From contig NC_089035.1 of assembly GCF_034140825.1 (NCBI RefSeq), forward strand, positions 43,020,001 to 43,084,000: a stretch of DNA of 64,000 bases, in the 5' to 3' direction. The position numbers were made by a program, and so were the translations under genes. Shown one piece after another: positions 1 through 12,400 of the stretch. Origin of the DNA: Oryza sativa Japonica Group (taxonomy: Eukaryota; Streptophyta; Magnoliopsida; Poales; Poaceae). A model generated the notes under the pieces. It was not told the DNA's origin, ran no database searches, and saw only the letters and a program-made list of their open reading frames with translations. Every line of letters begins with the position of its first letter. The stretch's first letter is position 1.

Positions 1-344
1 AAAAAAATCGTCGATCGATGGATCGTGATGGCGCCATGTATGTCGACACCCCCTTGATCGCTGATTCGTTGGTTCGTTGTTGGTCGTTGGTTAGTCCGGG
101 CGGAGCGGGGCCTCGAGATGCGTGCCACCGCGCGAGGAACGCGGGATGAGCACATGGCTGTCCTCATCCACTGCTGCTGGGCCCCACCAGGTACTGTGTG
201 CATGCATACGCTAATTAACGGCATGTCTAGTCCAAAACAAAAATTTGCACGCTTTCACCTTGAATGTTTGAAACATTGTAGTATTAAATATAGAAAACAA
301 ATTAATTACATAGTTCGCCATGAAACATATAAGCCAGCTATAAA

Positions 345-547
345 CATATTTTAAGGAAATAAATGATGAGAGAGAAGGACAGCGGGCTACAGATTGTAGC
401 CAGCTGTAGCACAGACTCAGTGTGTGTATGACAGGTGGGACTAAATATTAATAGTGTAATATGTAACTATTGTATGAATGAGCTATTAGATTAGCTATAG
501 ATGAATTGGAGCTAATAGTTGGCTATACTATCGAACTTGCTCTTACA
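345..547. repeat. Partial MITE, same family as the element at 15975-16507
   Basis: The block from the GAGAGAGAAGGACAGCGGGC-like start to the end in AACTTGCTCT matches the right half of the element at 15975-16507, including the shared stretches about the 'attagctatagatga' motif and the terminal 'ttggctatac' part. Only one terminal repeat is visible, so it is a truncated copy. Confidence 0.65.
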
Positions 548-1282
548 GTAAACATTACTAATTATGGATTAATTAAGCTTAATAAATTCATCTCGCAGTT
601 TTCTAACAGAATCTGTAATTTATTTTATTATTAGATTATATTTTATACTTTAAATATGTATCCGTATTTCCGATGTGACATGCTGGTTAATTATTTTTTT
701 CAACTAAACAAAGCCTAAAGCCAATGTCTGTCTGCTTAATTCTCGCCGACACGCCGTCGATGAACTTCCGACCATATATATTTTGCCAATGATCGTCACA
801 TGATAAGCTATAGTAAGTTCATCACGCGTGGTTCCCGTTTAGCGACAAATTAAAGAGACATAAAATTATTCTACATAAATATTTAAAACATATTTTATTG
901 AATTTTGTTTAGATACTCCGCGGGAAACTCGTACGAATTTTAGAGGAGAAATATCATTAGACTAATTGAGCAGATAGATAAAGACATGGTGCCTCCGATT
1001 TCTTAAAGGAATTTAAACCATGCATGAGATTTGAGATCATGCTAAAAATCCACCAAAAAAGTGAAGGAAAAGAAGGATTCCCGTAGAATTTTTTCAACAA
1101 AATCTTATTTGCCAAATTTTAAATTGCTTGGGTTTTCCTCCTAATTAAGAACCTAATTGACTGAAATGTTTGAATTCCCGTATATCAGAACCAGTATCGC
1201 GTATAAAATTTGAATTATAAAAATGTTTATATAGGGATCGTATATGCGAAGAATATAGTACAAATTATCTGGTGATGTTTTT

Positions 1283-1314
1283 AAGTACTGATAAGCATAT
1301 TCTTATCAGTACTT
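1283..1314. repeat. Perfect 13-bp-arm inverted repeat
   Basis: AAGTACTGATAAG is followed by a six-base spacer and its exact reverse complement. It could form a small hairpin. There is no U-tract or other sign of function, and no gene nearby. Confidence 0.7.
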
Positions 1315-2138
1315 GTGAGAAAAAAGATTGAGAAATCATTCTTTTAGTACAGGTCATACCTAAATCGTTACAAATTCAGCAACTTTGCTTAACAAATTAC
1401 TAATTTACTACCAGTAGTCTACAGAAAAAGAAAGATACAGTACAGCCGGGGTACAACCACATGGGTATGAGCTCATCATGTGTCCCAAATGTCCAATTCA
1501 CACTGCCACCGGTGACCGTCGATTAAAGCTACCTCCTGTGCAGCATGTATTCATAGCCGTCCTTTTATTTGGTGTATGCAATTTTCTACAGCGCTGCTAT
1601 AGCTACTTGTCAGCTGATGTATAATGCTTAGCTGTTTCTTTTTCGGTTTGTCGTGATTTCATGCATCTCATGAGGTCCCAACTAGCTCAATGTATCCTTT
1701 TTATTTCAAACTACCCCATTGCTACAACTTGAAAAATATCATTCATATTTGTATATATCCTTAGTCATCCAAAAAATTGCATCGTATCGATAATATAAGA
1801 CACGTCCAAATCACATTATATCAGTTCCTGTTTGTAACCGCCTGTTGCTATCAGCCAAGTTATTATTGAATTATTATTGCATTATTATTATTGGATGGTT
1901 AGATGACAAATCCAACCTCACCTTCTGCCATCGCTTGGCAAGAAGCTAAGCTAGCTACCCTTCCAAACAAGAGAGAGAGAGAGCTTGAATTGAAGTAACC
2001 CAAAGGGCAATTTTTTCCCCTGCTAGCTAGCTAGCTGTAGATCCAGGCTCAGATCAGCTAGCCTAGCTAGCTAGCTACCGGTGTTCGAGACGACGGCTGG
2101 CCGCCGGCCGGCCGGCGGCGGGGGCGGCGGCGGCGTCC

Positions 2139-2396
2139 ATGGACTGCGCAGTGGTCCAGATCGTGATGCAGGTGGTCCTGAGGAGGAGCATCTGCAGGCT
2201 GCAGGAAGTCTTCCGCGTGGCGGTGGAGCTCGGCGCGGCGATCCTCGCGGCGGTGCGGTTGTCCGGCATGGCTTCCCACCGGCCGACGACGCCGACGTCT
2301 TCGCCGGCGGCCGCATCAAGGACGACGACGACGACGTACTACTACTCGCCGGTGGTGGCCTCCATGATCGGCATGTCCAGGCTTGACAGGCACTAG
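2139..2396 (+). CDS. Small hypothetical protein (85 aa)
   Basis: This is an intronless 85-codon ORF in the only GC-rich island of the first 4 kb. The ATG sits in a good context (GTCCATGGAC). The N-terminal half is hydrophobic with interspersed Arg (VVQIVMQVVLRR, VELGAAILAAV), and the C-terminal half is a Thr/Ser/Ala-rich tract ending in SRLDRH. I recognise no family. The leader has the GA-rich and CTAG-rich look of grass 5' UTRs. Overlapping ORFs in other frames are similarly long because the region is GC-rich, so the frame choice rests on the start context and codon use. It could be a lineage-specific microprotein or a non-coding transcript. Confidence 0.35.
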   Translation: MDCAVVQIVMQVVLRRSICRLQEVFRVAVELGAAILAAVRLSGMASHRPTTPTSSPAAASRTTTTTYYYSPVVASMIGMSRLDRH

Positions 2397-2559
2397 CTAG
2401 GGTGAGCTACACAGATCGATCATGCTTTGCCTTTGTTAAATAATCATCACATCGTTAATTTGTCTGAGAATCAAATTGAGTTGAGTACTGTTTATACAAT
2501 TAGAGGCATGTATATGGATATGTCAATTGATTGTTTAATGAGAAATGGTAAAGATTAAA

Positions 2560-3960
2560 ATTGCGTGGCGACATACAAATGATTATTTCATTGAGATTCA
2601 AGATATTTTTTCGCGAATGCATTGAGGTTCAAGATATGTTTCTTAAATCTTAAGAGACATATATTGAGATTAATTCAAGATATGTTTCTTACTGGTTACC
2701 CCTTAATATTTTCTTGTGCGTTCATTTGATTTTTTTTATTTCAGTTTGCTGATCTTGATTTATCTGTATGTAATCGTATTCAACCTTAACTACCAAAATG
2801 GTTAAGAATACACTATATATTGGCACTTTGGCAGATCTCTGAACTTCGAATTCAGAGGTTAACAAAAACAGGAAGGGGTGAATTATGCATAGATCGAGCA
2901 AATTAACTAAAGATCATTTCCTCTGAATTTAGAGATTAATTAGGGTCCTCCTTGAGAGAAGTGGATTAAAAATACGAGACAAATCACTATATATTGTGGC
3001 AGCATATATGCACGGACTGTTTTATCGTGGGATTCGATTTGTTTAACTCCATCGTGTTTCAAAATATATGTATCGAACATATTTGTTTCATTAAGATAAA
3101 CTTTGACCAATAAATACTCTATTTGGATATTCTATCTTCGTACTAAAATATAGCTACCTAGTACATGATTGGACACTAATTATCCAGATTTACAGTAATA
3201 GGTAAGAGATGTCTAATCGTCCACTAGTTAGATACATTTTGGGACGTATGTAATACTTTTCTTATATAAAACTGAAATATATTAAATTTGTATTGAAACA
3301 CACTTACTTAATCATGATTATTTGTATAAAAAATAATATCCTAATGGATAATGTTGGTCATCAAAACCTTCTCTTAACGAAATAAAATAGACTTATATTT
3401 TTAATTGAGGGAGTATTATGTATTCCATCTTTCCCTACATATAATCCATATATGTCCAGGTCTAGCCGAAATGATTGCTATCTTATGACTACTTGAGTAA
3501 TAATATATATGAGTGTTAGGTACATACGTACGTATGCAATACTAATGCTATTGAGATCAAGATTCATGATTTAGGAATTAATTAATTAAGGTCACAACAC
3601 AAATTGTTTATGACTAATTAAGTAATAATATATATGAGTATTAGGTACATATATACGTACGTATGCAATACGAATGCTATTGAGATCAAGATTCACGATT
3701 TAGGAATTAATTAAGGTCGCAACACAAATTGTGTCCACTAATAATAAAGCATCTGAAAACAATGCCGTAATTAACTATACATGTCAGCAAAAAATATGCA
3801 GAAAAGAGGAGCAAAATGAATTATTGCTCTGAGTATGTATAGTGGACATGGACACATGGTGGTCTTCCCTTGAGAATACGATCTTGTAGCTGATCGATCG
3901 CATGTTTGTCTGGAGGTCCCAATGCAAATTAATTTGTCGTCCATGCATCCATATCATGCA
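2560..3960. repeat. Tandem segmental duplication, unit A
   Basis: A string of blocks here recurs in the same order in 4000-6290: the 'ctaccaaaa' block, 'cagaggttaacaaaaaca', 'cctctgaatttagagatta', 'caaatcactat', the block around 'gtccactaataata', 'catctgaaaacaat', and 'catgtttgtct'. The copies are clearly diverged, so the duplication is old. Unit A lacks the Mutator-like insertion present in unit B. No gene is visible in it. Confidence 0.7.
3490..3725. repeat. Local direct duplication, about 120 bp per copy
   Basis: Two near-identical blocks (about 3492-3608 and 3613-3725) share 'ttaggtacata', 'acgtacgtatgcaatac', 'aatgctattgagatcaagat' and 'gatttaggaattaatta'. The copies differ by a few substitutions and small indels. 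This is a recent duplication nested within the older unit A. Confidence 0.8.
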
Positions 3961-4289
3961 TGGATAGCTCTATTGATTTAGATCTCTCCTTCTATATGCA
4001 AATGATATATTTCATCGAGATTCAAAAAGATACGTTTTTCACTACGTACCAGCTAGCTGTTAGTTTCTTATGTGTTCCCCTTTACAGTTTTCCAAACTAT
4101 GATTAATTTATGTGTGTGTAATCGTATGCGTCAACCTTAACTACCAAAAAGATTCAAAATACAGTACTGGCAGGTCTCTGAACGATATAAGCTGAATAGT
4201 GAATACAGAGGTTAACAAAAACAAGGGACTATTCACAGTACAAACTAATTAAAGATCGATCGATCCTCTGAATTTAGAGATTAATTTAA

Positions 4290-5515
4290 GAGAAAATCCA
4301 TGAAATGCCATTGACAAACACTCTAATCCCATAAATGTCATCGACAAAGTCAACTTCCCAAAAATGCCATTGCACAAGCCATTTTCTCCCAAAAATGCCA
4401 TCACCGTCAAACTGCCCTTAGCATCTTTCCGTTAAGTTGCATGAAAAGACAATCTTACCCCTAGACAACCATTTACTCACACATCATCATTTTGCATTGC
4501 TTGCTCACAATAAATTATATTTCTGTTAGTTTATAAATTCACAAACATCATTATTTTACTATCAATCAAGTTATTTCATAATTAAATCCACTGAAATCAA
4601 ATCAAACAAAGTCTTCAAATAAAATCAAACAAAAGGGAAAATTTCAACATCAGAGTTGCAACACCTGCTAGGACTACAGCTTCCTCCTTCACGGACCTCA
4701 GCGACTGCGGCTGCAGGCCTCTTCTCCCCCTCCTCGCCGGCGTCTACGGCCCCCGCGCCACATCCTGCAATAGCCGCGCCGCCGTGGACATCCTCACCGC
4801 ACCCTGCCGTGCCACCGCCGCCATGGACCTCCTCACCGCGCCCTGCTGCGGCGCCACCGCCGTGGTCCTCCTCGCTGCATCCTGCCACGCCCTCGCCGCG
4901 TCCTATCGCGTCGCCGCCATGGTCTTCCTCGCTGCGCCGCCGCAGCAAGGGACCGCCGCCGAGCCATAGCCACCGTCGAGGACCGCCATCGAGCCACCGT
5001 CGGGGACCGCCGCCGCCGTGAACCTCCTCGCCGCGTCCTGCCGCGCCGCCGCCGTCCTGGTCCTCGCCGTGTCCTGTCGCGTCCTTGCTGCGGTCCTCCT
5101 CGCCGTGCCCTTGCCGCATCGCCGCCGCGCTGGTCTTCCTCGCCGCATCCTGTCGCGTCGCCGCCATGGTCCTCCTCGCCACGCCCTTGCCGCGCCGCCG
5201 CAGCAGGGGATCGCCGCCGAGCCGCTGTCGCCGAGACGCCGCCGGGGAGAGCGCTAGATCGGGATCGGGATCGGTAGTGGTAGGGTTAGGGTTAGAAATT
5301 TTATTTTTTTTCTTTGACAGTAAAAACTAGGTATATTTTGCACTGAGGGCAAAATAGTCATTATTAAAAAAATAACGGTTGTAACGGTGTGGAGTTGACA
5401 GTGATGGCATTTTTGGGAGAAAGTGGCTTGTGCAATGGCATTTTTGGAAAGTTGTCTTTGTCGATGGCATTTCTGGGATTAGGGTGCTTGTTGATGGCAT
5501 TTTATGGATTTTCTC
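4290..5515. mobile_element. Non-autonomous Mutator-like element (Pack-MULE-like) with 9-bp TSD
   Basis: Long terminal inverted repeats of about 110 bp begin GAGAAAATCCAT on the left and are mirrored at the right end (ATGGATTTTCTC). A 9-bp direct repeat, TTAATTTAA, flanks it at 4281-4289 and 5516-5524. Nine-base target duplications and long TIRs are hallmarks of the Mutator superfamily. The interior (about 4660-5270) is strongly GC-rich and repetitive, with recurring CTCCTCGCCGCGTCCTG-like units, and contrasts with the AT-rich ends. That is the pattern of elements that captured host coding DNA, but I cannot name a source gene. No transposase is present. A short telomere-like run (AGGGTTAGGGTTAG) lies near 5284. 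Confidence 0.88.
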
Positions 5516-5629
5516 TTAATTTAATTAGGATCTTCCTTCAGAGAAATAGATTAAATTCCAGGCAAATCACTATTGTGACATGATACAGTGATGGCCTGTT
5601 TTATCCTGAGGCTCAATTTATTTTAACGT

Positions 5630-5870
5630 CTACTCTCTCTATGTTTTATATTATAAGAGGCTTTGATTTTTTAAAACTAAACTTTCTCTAAATTTTAAGC
5701 AAGTTTCTAGAAAAATGTATCAACATTTTTTTTTAAAAAAATAATTCATATCACATTCAATGAAACTAATTTCATGCTAAGTTTGTCTGTGAACATGGTT
5801 AACTATATTTAAAAAAAACTGGCTTAGAAAAAAAACAATGCATCTATAATATCAAACGGAGGTTATAAAA
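5630..5870. repeat. Stowaway-like MITE remnant
   Basis: The left end (tctctatgttttatattataag) and the right end (ataatatcaaacggagg) resemble the inverted 'CTCCCTCCGTTT' termini of rice Stowaway-like MITEs. The corresponding place in duplication unit A (about 3047-3417) has a different, longer MITE-like block with CTCCATCGTGTTTC and GAGGGAGTA ends. Confidence 0.5.
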
Positions 5871-6290
5871 TCCCATCCTTCTATATATATAATCCTTCAT
5901 ATATATCCTGATCTTGCCGAGATGGCTAGCTGATATATTATGACTAATTAAGTAATGAGTGTTAGGTATGTACAAATATTTATGTACAATAATAATAATA
6001 TTGAACAAATTCATGATTAAAAATTAAGGTCGCAATTGAAAATTGTGTCCACTAATAATAAGTATCTGAAAACAATTGCTTAACTATATATGTCAGCAAA
6101 AAAAAATGAAAAAAAAGATAGAGAGAAATGAATTAATTATTGCGCCGAGAGTACGTACGTGTACACGTATAGTGGACATGGACACACACATGGTGGCCGG
6201 TGGCTCGATCGATCTTCCTTGAGAAGGAACCTCGATATATTGTAGCCGATCGTATGTTTGTCTCGATGAATGATGAGGTCTCAAATTTCT

Positions 6291-8787
6291 CTATCCATGG
6301 AAATATTTCTTTATTGATTTCTCTCTGGATATATTTTTTCCTTGGTTGTAATAAATCCCTCTCTCTATTAATTCCTCACACAAAACAAAGAAAAACATTC
6401 CATGCCCATGCATTTGTCTATATGTTGCTGGCTAATTAAGAAGTAGGTATACAAAGCAAATCTAGCTCTAGGTTAATTATGATGGGAAAATATTGTCATT
6501 ATTAACAAGACAAATGAAGTATACTTAGGAGATCAAATTTAACAGACTGATAAGAAATAGCACCTCCCGATTCCCATTTAAAAGTAAAATTTCTTTTCTT
6601 CATTGGAAGATATATAATCGGTTTCACTTGATTGGAAGTTCAAATTCCCGCGATAAAAGCCTTATATGTACATTGCTTTAGGATGTACAAACTGTCTTCT
6701 GTTGTAAATCCATTAATTTTTAACCATATTTTACTTGAGCAAAAGCCAAAGAGAAGCAATTAATGAATGTACGTATGAAATGCCGGAAGAAAAACAGATT
6801 AAGAGGAGGTAGACAAGGAGCATGAGGTTCTCGTTGAAATGAATCCAGAGGGCCTGAAGGAGTGAAGGGCCCTAATTCCCTGATGATAATTAAGAAAGAG
6901 ATTCTCAGACAGATGCCGAATAGGCAAATATTGCTATGCAGGATTAATATATGGGCTTTCGTGCAGTACAAGCTAGTGTAGCCCGTCAAAATGTCAGCCC
7001 ATATATAATCAGAGAACTGGCCCAACATTCCTTTTGGATTTGGTACACTCAAACGTGCCGTTGTTTGCAAAAACCTGTAGCTCAGGTCAAATTTCCGGAT
7101 TTCCGTTTGCAACAGTTCTGTGTTTTAACATTTTCGGTCATCGATTGAAAAAACCAATACGCTGACCAAAACTTATGTCGCCAACACTCATATATCATTA
7201 ACTGACATTGTCAAACAAATCAAAATATAAGCCTTTTCTTTCTTTGTTTGTTTTTTTGCGATAGGCATGCGTGCGTTTCAAAAGAGATCAGGACATTTCT
7301 CTGTTTCTTTCTGCAACGAAGATTAAGTCGTGCATTTGTCCGACATGAAACCATGTGCTGTAGCCTGTAATTCTCCTTTTATATACTCGAATTGTTGTGG
7401 TTCTGAACTGGAAAAGGACAGCCTTTTGAGTTTCGGATATATTACCATCTTAATTAATTAATTTGATGGAGAATCATGCTCAAGGCAAAGTACCACAGAA
7501 TGGGTCTTAGGTGATGACAGTTTCTTGTCACGTCTGGTCAATCAGGCTTCATCTCCCTTCCCTCTTCTAGAAATCCAGCAACATGTGCTTAACTAGAATA
7601 ATTTATATTTTTTAACCAGCACTTTATTTATTTATTTTTTTTAAAATGTCCTATGTATTCTTCAGGCTTTACATGACTTGAAGCAAATGCATTGTGCTAC
7701 ATTGCAAAAGTTCAGAATCATATGTCGAAGTTGCTTTCCAGCTTAGCGTCAGCGTGTTTTCTGTGGAGAAAAATAGCTTCCTCAGCATCTCAACACATGA
7801 CTTCCCTTCTCTCTGTTGCCACTTTCTCCACTTCATTTTGATTCTTTGTGGACCGTGGGTAATGCGTGTGCTTTTGTGTTGGTGGATGATTTGGAGAACA
7901 GAGTGTATCCATTGGGGTTAGTTACTAAAGAATGAGATTTATTTTAATTTTTTTAAAAAAATTTGAGCATGTTGAGGATTAAACACATGATCTCAGAGTT
8001 AAAACCATATACCCTTTACCTTTGAACTATCCAGTGTATATCAGACTAGCTACCAATCGATTGTACAATTAGCTATACGTGTCTTCGATCAAGAGAGGAA
8101 ACTTAACTCATGAGCAATATGACTATGCTATGTACTATTTTGCTAACCAACTTTAGTAGTACAAGTATGGGACAACATATATATATGTACGCTGTACCAT
8201 TTTCTTTTGCGATAGTACGTGCCATGTATATTAAGAGATATATTGTGTTAGTAGATCTCTTGGTAGACTAAGTTTTTTGTCATATTATTTTCAGCTTATT
8301 CATTGGATTATTGAAATAGATTATTTGCTACACACATTGAAAAATATTTTTCTTAAATTCTTCTATTGCATTAATTAGTTAGACCACTTATTTTGAACTA
8401 TCTATTAAGTTTATTTATTAAATTATTTAATTTATCCATATACACGTAAATAATCCATAACAATCATACGTTCAATAATGTAAATCAACATTGCCTAAAT
8501 AAAATATTATTCCATGATACATTCCTCTAACCACATGAGCAAGTAGTTATAATCATATTCATTTCCTACAACCTAGTCTATTAATAGAATAATATGTACA
8601 AGTTATATTTTAATAATAAAAGGTTTTCAATCCATAATTTCCAAACTGATTTCTCTACCATCTAGTTTTACTTTGCAGAATGTTACCGAGCCTACTTTCA
8701 TTGTTAACTTTATTGTATCAGCAATCAAGTTATCAAGACAACATGCTCTTTTGTGAATGAAGCTACTGGCGATGGCTTTATCAAAGT
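6291..8787. other. Intergenic stretch without supported gene
   Basis: AT-rich sequence. Open frames here are short, lack splice-compatible neighbours and have no recognisable protein motifs. I see nothing I would call a gene. Confidence 0.6.
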
Positions 8788-9014
8788 CTCATCGGATGGC
8801 TGTTTGGGTTGAAGTTTTACAGCCAAAGTCCATCGTCTCGCTTATTGGGCTGAGAGCTTTCAGCCGAACATAGGTAGGGCCTGCAAGGGAGTTGGAGAAA
8901 AAAAATCCTCATCAAGCCATTTAAGTCAAATAAGCCAATCAACGGATTTTCTTTAGTTGAATTGAAGAAGCCAACTTTAACTAATTAGCCAAAGCTTTTG
9001 GCTTACCGATGAGG
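8788..9014. repeat. MITE with CTCATCGG / CCGATGAG termini
   Basis: The left end starts TCTCATCGGATGGCTGTTTG and the right end reads GGCTTACCGATGAGGA, an imperfect inverted repeat about 227 bp apart. There is no coding capacity. It lies about 470 bp upstream of the CBS-domain gene start, within its likely promoter. Confidence 0.6.
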
Positions 9015-9478
9015 ACCTCAATGTACTACAAGTATACAACACTAATATCATGTATTCAGAGTCTGTTCGAAAGAACAAAAAAACGAAATTAAGGAGATTA
9101 CTGGAACCCAACTAGTAGTAATAATCAAAATAGTCACAGATGATCCGGAAGGACACAACGTGTAGACCGTCCGTGCCAACCAGTTCCTCCTCCTATGACC
9201 CGCTTGGCGCGCACTACCCGTCTAGTCGAGGTGGGTCCCACCGTCCCACGGAGCCACTGACAGGTCGGCCCCACACCTACCCTGGCCCACCAACCGTCGC
9301 CTCCTCCCCTCCCGCTGCCGCACGCAACGAGCCTTTTTCCTCCTCCTCCTCCTCCTCCTCCTCTGCAGCTTGCCTTGGACTCCACCATTTCAAATCCCCT
9401 GCCTCCTCCGCCTCCGCTTCCCCCCTCACCTTCTCCGGCGATCGCCGCCGCGTCCGTACACGGCTGAGGCCTGAGGCG

Positions 9479-12400
9479 ATGGCCGCCGCCGCCGCCTCCC
9501 AGCCTCGCAGCCACCAGCCCACCTCGCTCCGCCGCGCGCCGCCACCTTCTTCGGCCGCGGCCAAGCCAGAGCCCAATGAGAAGGCCTCCAACTCCAAGCC
9601 CGCCTCGCCCGTCCAGGCACCGTAAGCGCCGCCGCCCCTCCCCTCGCGATCGCGATGGCTTCCGCCGCAAGGAAGGGCGTTCCTGGCTCCTACCTACCTT
9701 CGCCCCGTGCTGATTCATTTGGAGCTTGCGTTTTTGTGCTTGTTAATTTGGCGCGCAGGTCGCCGGAGAGGACGGTGAAGAAGCTGAGGTTGGCCAAGGC
9801 GCTCACGCTTCCGGAGGCCACCTCGGTGTCGGAGGCGTGCCGGAGGATGGCGCTCAAGCGAGTGGATGCCGCGTTGCTCACTGATTCCAACGGGATGCTC
9901 TCCGGCATACTCACAGCAGAGGTCTGAATCACTTATTTGCCTGCCTTGTCGTCGTGAACTGATCAATGCCAAATGCAATTTATTTTGTGTTCAATCAGTT
10001 TTGAGTTACAGAGAAATTCATCAGTCATTCAGATTTAGCGGTGACGATTATGCAACCTGAGCTTGATTGGGTACTGTAGCTCATTGTCATGTCACATGAG
10101 ACAAATTAGATTTTATTTTCAGGGATATTGGGCTTTAAGACTTGATAACATAAAACGGATAAGTTTTGAAGGTTTTACTGTAGAACAAGATGTGCTTAAC
10201 ATTTTAATGCTGTTAATGATGACGATCAAGTTTACGGAAGGATTTTTTGTATTTTTGTTTTGTAGGACATATCAGGACGGGTGATAGCAGAGGGACTCAG
10301 GCCTGACGAAACAAATGTGGCCAAAGCGATGACGCGTAACCCAGTTTTTGTTATGTCCAACTCACCAGCCATTGAAGCATTACAAAAGATGGTCAAAGGT
10401 ATTGATACCATTTTTGCTTCTCAACATCATCATTTGTTCTTCGCTTTACTGTTGTTTATGGAGTATAATTTACTTTTTTCTTATCAAATACGGCCTATGA
10501 ACCATGTTGAAACTCAGGCACTCAGCAGCTATATAGGCTAAGGGATCATATGTCTGATAAAAATGTTTCTTGCAAAATTACAAATGTTAGGCTCTTTTGG
10601 GAGAAAGTAAGATTCTTTTTTTCCTGATAATTGCAAAGTTAGATAGATTCTTTCTTATGTTCTTCTGAGTGAATTATTTTCCTTTTCTTTTTGGGTCTGA
10701 ATGCTCTCTTGTGGCAACATGGCATTCATTAACAGGAAAGTTCAGACATCTTCCTGTAGTGGAACACGGTGAGGTAATTGCCATGCTGGACATTACCAAG
10801 TTCCTTTATGATGCAATTTCAAGAATGGAAAAGGCTGCAGAACAAGGCAGTGCAATAGCAGCTGCTATGGAAGGAGTTGAACGACAGTGGGGAAATGACT
10901 TTCCAGGTTAATTTGTTTTAGTTTTATTTGAATATGGTATTATCTATTTTCTACATAACAATCATGGTGCATTCCACTCAATTTTCTTTTGATTAAACGA
11001 TGTTACACTTTGGGCTACTTCAGGTCCACATTCATTTATCGAAAATCTGCGAGACCAGCTGTTCAAGCCTTCCTTATCAACCATCATAACAGAAAATAAC
11101 AGGTACTAGTTCTATATTCCCAGGAAGACTTATGTTTTGAACTATTTCTCATTGAATTTTCACACCGCTCTTTTTTCTAGTGTTCCAGTAGTATCTCCTT
11201 CAGATCCTGTAATAGCAGCTGCCAAAAAAATGAGAGAATACCGAGTCAACTCAGTGGTTGTCATGACAGGGAACATGTTGCTAGGAATTCTTACGTATGT
11301 TTTTCTTTACATAAAACTTCTTTTTCTTAACACAGTTATCTGCTCAATGGTAACACTAGGATAGTGTAGACTGCTTTCTATGATATAATTCTATTTAAGT
11401 GATTAATGGAATCTGTGCTGGATATACTGTAGTTCCAAGGATTTGGTATTGCGATTAGTGGCCCAAAGTTTATCCCCAGATGTGACTCTTGTAGAAAAGG
11501 TACCTTTACAAAGTTGAAACCTCTGCATTTTAAATCATGTTGCTTTCATGTCTTATTTTTATTATTTTCACAATTTGATTCAATATGCTGGTACATTTCT
11601 GAAGGTTATGACTACAAACCCTGATTGTGCGACATTGGATACATCGATCCTTGAGGCCCTGCATTCAATGCAAGACGGGAAATATCTGCATATTCCTGTT
11701 GCCGACAAAAGCAAGTACCGAATTCTAACAACAGGGAAATCTTTTTTCGATGTGCATATCTAACTTAACTTTTGAATAGATGGACAGATCATCGCATGTT
11801 TGGATGCTCTACAATTAACCCATGCAGCTATTTCAATGGTAGGGGACAGTTTTGTTTTCGTTACCAGATCATGCCAGTGTACATTTTTTTTCGGTGTTCC
11901 ATCATGCTAAGAAAACAGTATTTTTCCGGCAAGATAAATGATCCATTCTGAATGAAAAGAAGTAACACTTTAGTCCCTGTGGCTGCATTTATTTTTAGTA
12001 CTTTGGAGTTTGGATGTACTAAAGGTCACTTTGTTTGTGTTAGGTTGAGGGAGCTTCTGAAGCGAACAGTATGGCAAATACTATGATGCAGAAGTTCTGG
12101 GATTCAGCTCTTGCCCTGCAGCCTGCAGAGGAATCGGATGCCCGTAGGTTTGTTCTTTTCTTTTTTTACTTGCTTAGTTGAATAGTTTGCGATTCATTTT
12201 CAATAGCCTCATGGTTAGTCTTCTGTTATAGCGCAGTGAAGAATCTCGAATGGCAACATCAGATAATGCTGAAGGGAAACATATACCCCCTCATGTTGGC
12301 AATTCATTCTCCTTTAAACTACAAGATAGAAAAGGGCGTATGCACAGATTCAGTTGTGGTTGGTCTATTCTCATCGTTATTTCCTGATTGCAGTTTGTTG

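Larger units (their letters stand above)
1..2138. other. Gene-poor left edge
   Basis: I see no convincing coding sequence here. The stretch holds the right half of a MITE (345-547), a short perfect inverted repeat (1283-1314), and AT-rich DNA leading into a 5'-UTR-like zone with GA and CTAG repeats (about 1970-2080) just before the small ORF at 2139. Confidence 0.6.
4000..6290. repeat. Tandem segmental duplication, unit B (with mobile insertion)
   Basis: This is the second copy of the 2560-3960 unit. It is longer because a 1.2-kb Mutator-like element (4290-5515) inserted within the block homologous to 'cctctgaatttagagatta', and because the MITE-like part around 5630-5870 differs from its counterpart. 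Outside these insertions the order of blocks follows unit A. No host gene is visible. Confidence 0.7.

Noticed and set aside
5280-5296. Telomere-like AGGGTTAGGGTTAG as an interstitial telomere
   Set aside because: There are only about two and a half units, and they are inside a mobile element. This is more likely chance or a telo-box from captured leader DNA.
4625-5330. Long overlapping open frames on both strands (up to 185 codons)
   Set aside because: They lie in the repetitive GC-rich interior of a Mutator-like element. All six frames are open because of composition, and no domain is visible.
6720-7148. Opposing frames of 130 and 65 codons
   Set aside because: No domain, poor start context, AT-rich codon use and no splice partners.
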